This document shows positions 7,676-11,575 of a DNA stretch of 11,575 bases, one piece after another (the first letter of the stretch is position 1; every line of letters starts with the position of its first letter). The DNA is from Lachnospiraceae bacterium (GTDB lineage: Bacteria > Bacillota > Clostridia > Lachnospirales > Lachnospiraceae): NCBI GenBank assembly GCA_900771955.1, contig CAAGPW010000107.1, forward strand, positions 1 through 11,575, given 5' to 3'. The position numbers and the translations under genes were made by a program. A model generated the notes under the pieces. The model was not told the origin of the DNA and did no database searches. It saw only the letters and a list, made by a program, of their open reading frames with translations.

Positions 7676-8090
7676 ACGGCTCACCTCCTATTTTCTGCCT
7701 TACAGACGGACGCCCGGTGACCCGCCATACGACCGGTTCCATATATGCCGCGATCTTTAATCCGAGCAATCCGATAAACGCCGCCACCAGATCTCCAAAA
7801 CCGGAAACATACATCCACACAAACACGCCGATCACTACCACGTAACGTAACAGTGATTTTGCGATAATCCGCCCGCCTGCCCTTCTTGCATCCGGAAAAT
7901 CCACAACATCAAGCAAAACCCACGCCATATGGACCGCCATTCCGACCGCCAGCGCAAGTCCGATGAGAAGTCCCACCGTAAAAGATATTCCATCCTTCAC
8001 AAGCCAGACTCCGACTGCCCATACGACCGCTCCATAGAGCAGAATGCCACGGACCAGACTGGGCAGTGCATCATTTAATTTCTTAAGCAT
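7665..8090 (-). CDS. atpI: ATP synthase subunit I (AtpI-like assembly protein)
   Basis: The first gene of the operon. The 141-residue protein has four predicted membrane helices (about 13-31, 37-60, 78-96, 100-117) and short charged ends. Sequence motifs are weak, as usual in this poorly conserved family, so the call rests mainly on topology, length and its place just before atpB. Family knowledge: AtpI helps assembly of the c-ring (shown for the Na+ enzyme of Propionigenium and the enzyme of Acetobacterium) and may take part in Mg2+ supply. The ATG at 8090 is preceded by GAGGAAAAATCAT. It overlaps the start region of atpB. Confidence 0.8.
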   Translation of the reverse strand: MLKKLNDALPSLVRGILLYGAVVWAVGVWLVKDGISFTVGLLIGLALAVGMAVHMAWVLLDVVDFPDARRAGGRIIAKSLLRYVVVIGVFVWMYVSGFGDLVAAFIGLLGLKIAAYMEPVVWRVTGRPSVRQKIGGEPFDR

Positions 8091-8149
8091 ATGATTTTTC
8101 CTCGTTTTTTGATTTGAATTTATTATATTTTTGCGCTGATAAAATGGAA

Positions 8150-8199
8150 ATTATACATGAAATGGAAAATAAAATAAGCCGCTGACTTTTTTAAGTCAA
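8150..8199 (-). promoter_or_regulatory. Candidate promoter(s) of the atp operon
   Basis: On the minus strand TTGACT (8199-8194) is followed after exactly 17 bp by TATTTT (8176-8171), a reasonable sigma-A pair. A perfect TATAAT lies further down at 8155-8150 but has only a poor -35 (CTTATT at 17 bp). Two copies of TTTCCATTT flank it (8168-8160 and 8150-8142). Either would give a leader of roughly 60-80 nt before atpI. The -35 of the first candidate lies inside the hairpin at 8178-8203. Confidence 0.4.
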
Positions 8200-8203
8200 C
8201 GGC
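8160..8203 (-). terminator. Terminator-like hairpin upstream of atpI
   Basis: The arms 8178-8188 and 8193-8203 form an 11-bp stem with one mismatch and a 4-nt loop. On the minus strand it is followed by the T-rich run TTATTTTATTTTCC, the form of an intrinsic terminator for minus-strand transcripts entering from the right. No minus-strand gene now lies to the right, because the recombinase is on the plus strand. It may therefore be an orphan terminator from an earlier gene order, an attenuator of the atp leader, or an operator overlapping TTGACT. On the plus strand the hairpin is not followed directly by T's. Confidence 0.5.
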
Positions 8204-8274
8204 CCGGATGTCGTATCTGCTGTTTTTTTAATCTTTATATTTTATTCCATTACTACATAGTCCACCATCTACGC

Positions 8275-8310
8275 TATACTCTAACAGACAAACAAATGAT
8301 AAAGGAGAAA
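8275..8310 (+). promoter_or_regulatory. Candidate -10 box and ribosome binding site of the recombinase gene
   Basis: TATACT (8275-8280) resembles a sigma-A -10 box; the sequence 17 bp upstream (ACTACA) is a poor -35. AAAGGAGA lies a few nucleotides before the ATG at 8315 and is a clear ribosome binding site. Nothing else recognisable lies in 8204-8274, which is T-rich. Confidence 0.35.
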
Positions 8311-8314
8311 CACA

Positions 8315-9235
8315 ATGAACGAATTACAAACATCTATCAATGACTATCTAAATTATTGTCAAACACAAAAACGCCTGGATGAAAAGACCCTAAAAGCTTA
8401 CCGCATTGATTTAAGACAGTTTTCCGAACAGATTTCTGTCCCTAAAACCCCAGAAATCGATTCTGCTTTAATTGAAAATCATATTGCCGCACTGCATCAT
8501 AAATACCAACCCAAAACTGTAAAGCGCAAAATTGCTTCCTTAAAAGCTTTTTTTCATTTTCTCGAATACAAAGACCTGATTGAAAAGAATCCCTTTAATC
8601 GGATGGAAATCCACTTTCGTGAACCCGTCAGGCTTCCGAAAACCATTCCCCTACATACGGTTGAAACTTTGCTGACCGCAATTTACTCCTGGCAAAAAAG
8701 TGCCAAAACCATTCATCAAAAAAGAAGTTCTCTACGCGATGCTGCTGTGATCGAACTCTTATTTGCAAGCGGCATGCGAATATCAGAACTCTGCTCGCTG
8801 CGTGCCGAAAATGTAAACCTCCATGACGGCATCATTCTCATCTATGGCAAAGGCAGCAAAGAACGCCGCATCCAGATTGGGAACGAATCGGTACTCTGCA
8901 CACTGAAAAAATATCAGACTGACTTTCAGTTGGAAATTCAACAATGCGGTCACTTCTTCGCCAATTCAAACGGAAAAGCGCTCTCCGATCAGGCTGTCCG
9001 CAGAATGATCAAAAAATACGCCCAGCGGGCTGGCATTGATATGCGCATCACTCCGCATATGTTTCGCCATACTTTCGCCACCAGCCTGCTTGAAGCTGAT
9101 GTGGACATCCGTTATATCCAGGAAATGCTCGGTCACAGTTCCATCCATATAACCGAAATATATACACATGTTGCTGTTGCCAAACAGCGGGATATCCTTG
9201 TGACAAAACATCCAAGGAAAAATTTCAGGATATAA
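8315..9235 (+). CDS. Tyrosine recombinase/integrase, XerC/XerD-like
   Basis: A 306-residue site-specific recombinase. The N-terminal SAM-like core-binding domain spans about 1-100, with TLKAYRIDLRQF (25-36) and KTVKRKIASLKAFFHF (67-82). The catalytic domain follows with all residues present: Arg155 (ASGMRISEL), Lys179 (YGKGSKER), His248 and Arg251 (TPHMFRHTFA), His274 (LGHSS) and the nucleophile Tyr283 (TEIYTHV). The length is that of XerC/XerD or of small mobile-element and invertase recombinases; it lacks the extra arm-binding domain of phage-type integrases. It is not obviously the housekeeping Xer protein, since it sits beside an AT-rich accessory pair. It could move that pair, invert a nearby segment, or be a remnant. 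Base composition lies between the atp operon and the following genes. Confidence 0.93.
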   Translation: MNELQTSINDYLNYCQTQKRLDEKTLKAYRIDLRQFSEQISVPKTPEIDSALIENHIAALHHKYQPKTVKRKIASLKAFFHFLEYKDLIEKNPFNRMEIHFREPVRLPKTIPLHTVETLLTAIYSWQKSAKTIHQKRSSLRDAAVIELLFASGMRISELCSLRAENVNLHDGIILIYGKGSKERRIQIGNESVLCTLKKYQTDFQLEIQQCGHFFANSNGKALSDQAVRRMIKKYAQRAGIDMRITPHMFRHTFATSLLEADVDIRYIQEMLGHSSIHITEIYTHVAVAKQRDILVTKHPRKNFRI

Positions 9236-9255
9236 TTTAGATTTCTTAGACAGGG

Positions 9256-9287
9256 CACCCCATTGCGAAATGCTGTGGGGTGTTTTT
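9256..9287 (+). terminator. Intrinsic terminator after the recombinase gene
   Basis: CACCCCAT (9256-9263) pairs with GTGGGGTG (9275-9282), and TTTTT (9283-9287) follows at once. This is a GC-rich stem with one G-T pair and a U tail, 20 bp after the recombinase stop. It should separate recombinase transcription from the two genes downstream. Confidence 0.85.
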
Positions 9288-9291
9288 GAGG

Positions 9292-9314
9292 ATGGATAAT
9301 CAGATATTATCCAT
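9292..9314. promoter_or_regulatory. Perfect 9-bp inverted repeat with 5-bp centre
   Basis: ATGGATAAT (9292-9300) and ATTATCCAT (9306-9314) are exact reverse complements around CAGAT. It lies between the recombinase terminator and the ribosome binding site of the next gene (AAAGGA before ATG 9336), without a U tail. Possible roles are an operator for the AT-rich gene pair or a recombinase core site (two arms around a short crossover). No convincing -35/-10 pair was found here. Confidence 0.5.
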
Positions 9315-9335
9315 TGAAAATAGAAAGGATACAAA

Positions 9336-10427
9336 ATGAATGCCATTATTTTAGCAGGCGGAAAGAGTTCGCGTATGTTTCAAACTGGTGGATGTATACA
9401 TAAAGCATTGTTGCCTATTCAGAATGTCCCCAATATAGAACGCACAATCTTAATGTTGCATTGTTGTAACATAACAGAAATAATTGTAGCCGTTCCATAT
9501 AACAATCCGGATTTTGATTATCTAAGGGAAAAATATTCTTGTAAAATTGTGTATAACTCTCGAAATTGCGCCAATACATTGTATACACTTAAACCCCTTA
9601 TAAAATACTTTGACGATACATTCATTATAGAAGGAGATGTAGTTCTTGCAAAAAATATTTTTACAATTTTTGAATGTAGCACCTACTATGTAATAAGATA
9701 TCCAAATCCAGAAGCGGATTCTTGGTATCCTATTTTAAATCCAAATGGAACTATTTCATCTTTCCAAATTGGAAGTATAAATAGACCTGCTATATTTGGC
9801 ATATCATTTTGGGCGCACAAAGACTGTCCATATTTAACCGCTCATTTAAAGGAACAAATGTCAATATATAGTATCGATGATTCCAATATATTTTGGGATG
9901 ATAATATATTTGAACTTTTCAATAAAATATCAGTAAAAACACATGAAATACTGCCTCATACTGCTTGTGAAATGAATATCTACGCAGAATATGAATATGC
10001 ACAGAATCTTTGTAAAAATATTATTTATGAAAATTTTTTTGATGATATAACTTTATATGCAAAAAATAAAGTCTCTTACAAAATAGCTTCTAGCAAAAAT
10101 AAATGCAAAAATATTTATTGGATTAAACAATTATTACACTTTTACGGTAAGAAAGTTGAAAAACCTTTATCTTATGAAGAATTATTTTCTCCTAAAGAAA
10201 TGGTATATATCGTAAAAAACGAGCAAGCCCAAGAAATAGCATTTTTTTCTCTTATACAAGAGAAACACTATATTTTATTGCGTAGAATTTATATAATTGC
10301 CAATTACAGACGACAACAAATTGGAAAAAATATTGTGAAATATGTATATTTATTTTCAAAATTAAATTTAAAAGAACTTCGTATAAATGTATACGATAGA
10401 AATACAGAAACATTTTACAAATTTTAG
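9336..10427 (+). CDS. LicC/PntC-like cytidylyltransferase fused to GNAT acetyltransferase, 3' end frameshifted
   Basis: A 363-residue two-domain protein. Residues 1-225 are a nucleotidyltransferase: AIILAGGKSSRM (3-14) is the nucleotide-binding loop, Lys23 lies in KALLP, Asp101 in IIEGDVVL is the likely metal ligand, and IFWDDNIFELF (185-195) followed by a NIYAEYEYAQ tail resembles the WED/'Iy-EID' end of LicC-type enzymes that make CDP-choline-like or CDP-aminoalkylphosphonate products. Residues about 280-363 look like a GNAT N-acetyltransferase: LRRIYIIANYRRQQIGKNIV (315-334) is the acetyl-CoA loop, with Gln at one usual glycine, and INVYDRNTETFYKF is the late strand-helix. The frame ends at TAG 10427, where a GNAT would continue LGFKE; that sequence is present one frame over. 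The gene is very AT-rich. Substrate unknown. Confidence 0.8.
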   Translation: MNAIILAGGKSSRMFQTGGCIHKALLPIQNVPNIERTILMLHCCNITEIIVAVPYNNPDFDYLREKYSCKIVYNSRNCANTLYTLKPLIKYFDDTFIIEGDVVLAKNIFTIFECSTYYVIRYPNPEADSWYPILNPNGTISSFQIGSINRPAIFGISFWAHKDCPYLTAHLKEQMSIYSIDDSNIFWDDNIFELFNKISVKTHEILPHTACEMNIYAEYEYAQNLCKNIIYENFFDDITLYAKNKVSYKIASSKNKCKNIYWIKQLLHFYGKKVEKPLSYEELFSPKEMVYIVKNEQAQEIAFFSLIQEKHYILLRRIYIIANYRRQQIGKNIVKYVYLFSKLNLKELRINVYDRNTETFYKF

Positions 10428-10468
10428 GGTTTAAAGAACTATTTAAAACATTTCATCTGAAATCCTAA
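10422..10468 (+). pseudogene. Out-of-frame GNAT C-terminal tail after a T-run frameshift
   Basis: The preceding gene reads ...FYKF and stops at TAG (10425-10427) in a run of four T's (10422-10425). From 10424, in the -1 frame, the sequence reads LGFKELFKTFHLKS and then TAA at 10466-10468. FYxxLGFKE is the standard ending of GNAT domains. One extra T would join the two parts into a protein of about 377 residues. This may be a true mutation, a slipped-strand on/off switch or a sequencing error. Confidence 0.75.
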
Positions 10469-10496
10469 TTCAACTGAAATGATGAGGTGATTTACA

Positions 10497-11507
10497 ATGC
10501 ATAAAAATAAAATAATTTTGTCGATTTTAGATTACTATAAGGAAATTAATATAGACTTTGATGTATATGTCATAGCTGATGCTCAGTCCAAAACCTGCAA
10601 ATATATGCCTGAACGAATTATTCATGCTAATGAAGATGAATTTTTTTCACGCACAGAGTTTGCAGAAATAATGTCTGCAATCTTTAATTGTTTTGGTTTT
10701 GCAAAAGTTTTCTACTCTGAAATAGAATTTATTCAATATATATTAAATCATGACATTAATAAATCCGAATGCATCGTCTATAATTTTTCTAGAGATGGGC
10801 GTGCAAATGGGAAGAAATCATTAATTCCTGCTTTTTGTGACTTAATGGATATAAAGTACACAGGTAGTGATGCATTTGTTATATCTCTTCTTCGGAATAA
10901 ATATATATATACAAAATTTTTGGAGAAAAATGGAATTATCGTTCCCAAAAGTTTGCTTTATGGAAAAACAGCTGGGTTTTCATTATTATTAGATGAGTTT
11001 AAAAATCAATATGTAATCGCCAAAAATAGATGTGAATCTGCAAGTATTGGATTGACAACTAAAAATATTTTTGAATTCAAAAACGAATCGGTAAATTATT
11101 TAAATGATTTATTAACAAAAATGCATACCCATTCTTTATTAGTTCAGGAATATATCGACGGAATCGAATGCGAAATTCTGATTCTTCAATATAAAGGAAA
11201 TTATTATGCTCTAGATCCGGTTCAAATTTTATTTAAAACTGAGGCCAATATTATTGATACTGAAACCTCTAATTCATATAATTATAATTTTAGAGTTATT
11301 GAATCATCAATAAAATCAGTAATTCAAGAAACTGCAAAAAAAATTGCCGAATTACTTGGAATTAAAGACTATGCCAGATTCGATTTTAGAATCAAAAATG
11401 GGATTCCATACTTGTTTGATATAGCAGGAACCCCTTATACAATATATCATAGCTCTATAGCCTATTTATTTACACAATATTACCAACTACCCTATGAGTC
11501 TATTTAG
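10497..11507 (+). CDS. ATP-grasp protein, D-Ala-D-Ala ligase-like
   Basis: A 336-residue ATP-grasp protein. SRDGRANGKKSLIPAFCDL (98-116), KYTGSDAFVISLLRNKYIYT (120-139) and KNGIIVPKS (144-152) follow the order of D-Ala-D-Ala ligases. VIAKNRCESASIGLT (173-187) is the ATP-binding Lys and loop, VQEYIDGIECEI (216-227) is the adenine-binding strand, and YARFDFRIKNGIPYLFDIAG (292-311) is the metal-site region. Differences from true ligases: no N-terminal GGxSxEHEVSL motif, and the usual E-x-N of the metal site reads D308-I-A310. It therefore probably joins other substrates, for example an amino acid to an amine, or is catalytically altered. ATG 10497 follows GAGGTGATTTACA. It begins 28 nt after the GNAT tail on the same strand, with no terminator between, so the two are probably cotranscribed. 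Confidence 0.82.
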   Translation: MHKNKIILSILDYYKEINIDFDVYVIADAQSKTCKYMPERIIHANEDEFFSRTEFAEIMSAIFNCFGFAKVFYSEIEFIQYILNHDINKSECIVYNFSRDGRANGKKSLIPAFCDLMDIKYTGSDAFVISLLRNKYIYTKFLEKNGIIVPKSLLYGKTAGFSLLLDEFKNQYVIAKNRCESASIGLTTKNIFEFKNESVNYLNDLLTKMHTHSLLVQEYIDGIECEILILQYKGNYYALDPVQILFKTEANIIDTETSNSYNYNFRVIESSIKSVIQETAKKIAELLGIKDYARFDFRIKNGIPYLFDIAGTPYTIYHSSIAYLFTQYYQLPYESI

Positions 11508-11575
11508 TGTCTGCTGATTAAACAGTTTCCGATTCAAAATCAATAGGTTGTAACCAAATCAGCTCCCATAGATAA

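Noticed and set aside
8091..8314. Direct att-type repeats or a CRISPR-like array around the recombinase
   Set aside because: No repeat longer than about 9 bp was found shared between the regions flanking the recombinase, and there is no regular repeat-spacer pattern.
9286..9310. Promoter for the AT-rich gene pair (TTGAGG with TATTAT)
   Set aside because: The spacing is only 13 bp, too short for a normal sigma-A promoter; other pairings were weaker.
8966..9346. Minus-strand open frame of 126 codons over the recombinase end
   Set aside because: It lies opposite the catalytic part of the recombinase and crosses its terminator; no family resemblance.
11518..11575. Minus-strand frame ending TAA at 11518, possible C-terminus (WELIWLQPIDFESETV) of a gene beyond the window
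   Set aside because: Only about 18 codons are visible and no family can be recognised. An open stretch this short is common by chance, though a convergent gene or transposase end is possible.

Overview
The window looks like a chromosomal segment of an anaerobic Clostridia-class Firmicute, most likely a Lachnospiraceae relative. This rests on the gene content (a 2-hydroxyacyl-CoA dehydratase activase tail, a complete F-type ATP synthase operon with a sodium-type c subunit, strong AGGAGG-type ribosome binding sites) and on protein style. It is an inference, not a species call.

Layout. Positions 1-153 (+) hold the C-terminal end of an activase of the HgdC/BadF type. It converges, with only 4 bp between the stop codons, on a long minus-strand operon covering 8090 down to 158. 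Read in its own direction the operon is atpI, atpB (a), atpE (c), atpF (b), atpH (delta), atpA (alpha), atpG (gamma), atpD (beta), atpC (epsilon), then a metal-dependent amidohydrolase. This is the classical F1Fo order, with very short gaps or overlaps (GTGA at atpH/atpA, ATGA at atpA/atpG). The c subunit carries the full set of residues associated with Na+ binding. Epsilon is short and lacks the regulatory C-terminal helical hairpin, and its stop codon lies inside a 27-bp tandem duplication.

Positions 8091-8314 are a divergent intergenic region with the likely atp promoter, a strong hairpin, and the start signals of a plus-strand gene. From 8315 on the character changes: a complete XerC/D-like tyrosine recombinase (8315-9235) ends in a clear intrinsic terminator, followed by a perfect 9-bp-arm dyad. 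Two strongly AT-rich plus-strand genes follow. The first is a LicC/PntC-like cytidylyltransferase fused to a GNAT acetyltransferase, with the GNAT end cut off by a one-base frameshift at a T run. The second is a D-Ala-D-Ala-ligase-like ATP-grasp protein with altered metal-site residues. The base composition and the adjacent recombinase suggest a horizontally acquired module placed next to a housekeeping operon.

Working together: the atp operon makes one complete membrane ATP synthase. The amidohydrolase probably rides on the same transcript without being part of the complex. The cytidylyltransferase-GNAT and ATP-grasp proteins look like successive enzymes that build and activate a small amino-containing group, perhaps for a surface polymer or a small metabolite. 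The substrate cannot be read from sequence. This pair is the best candidate in the window for something undescribed.
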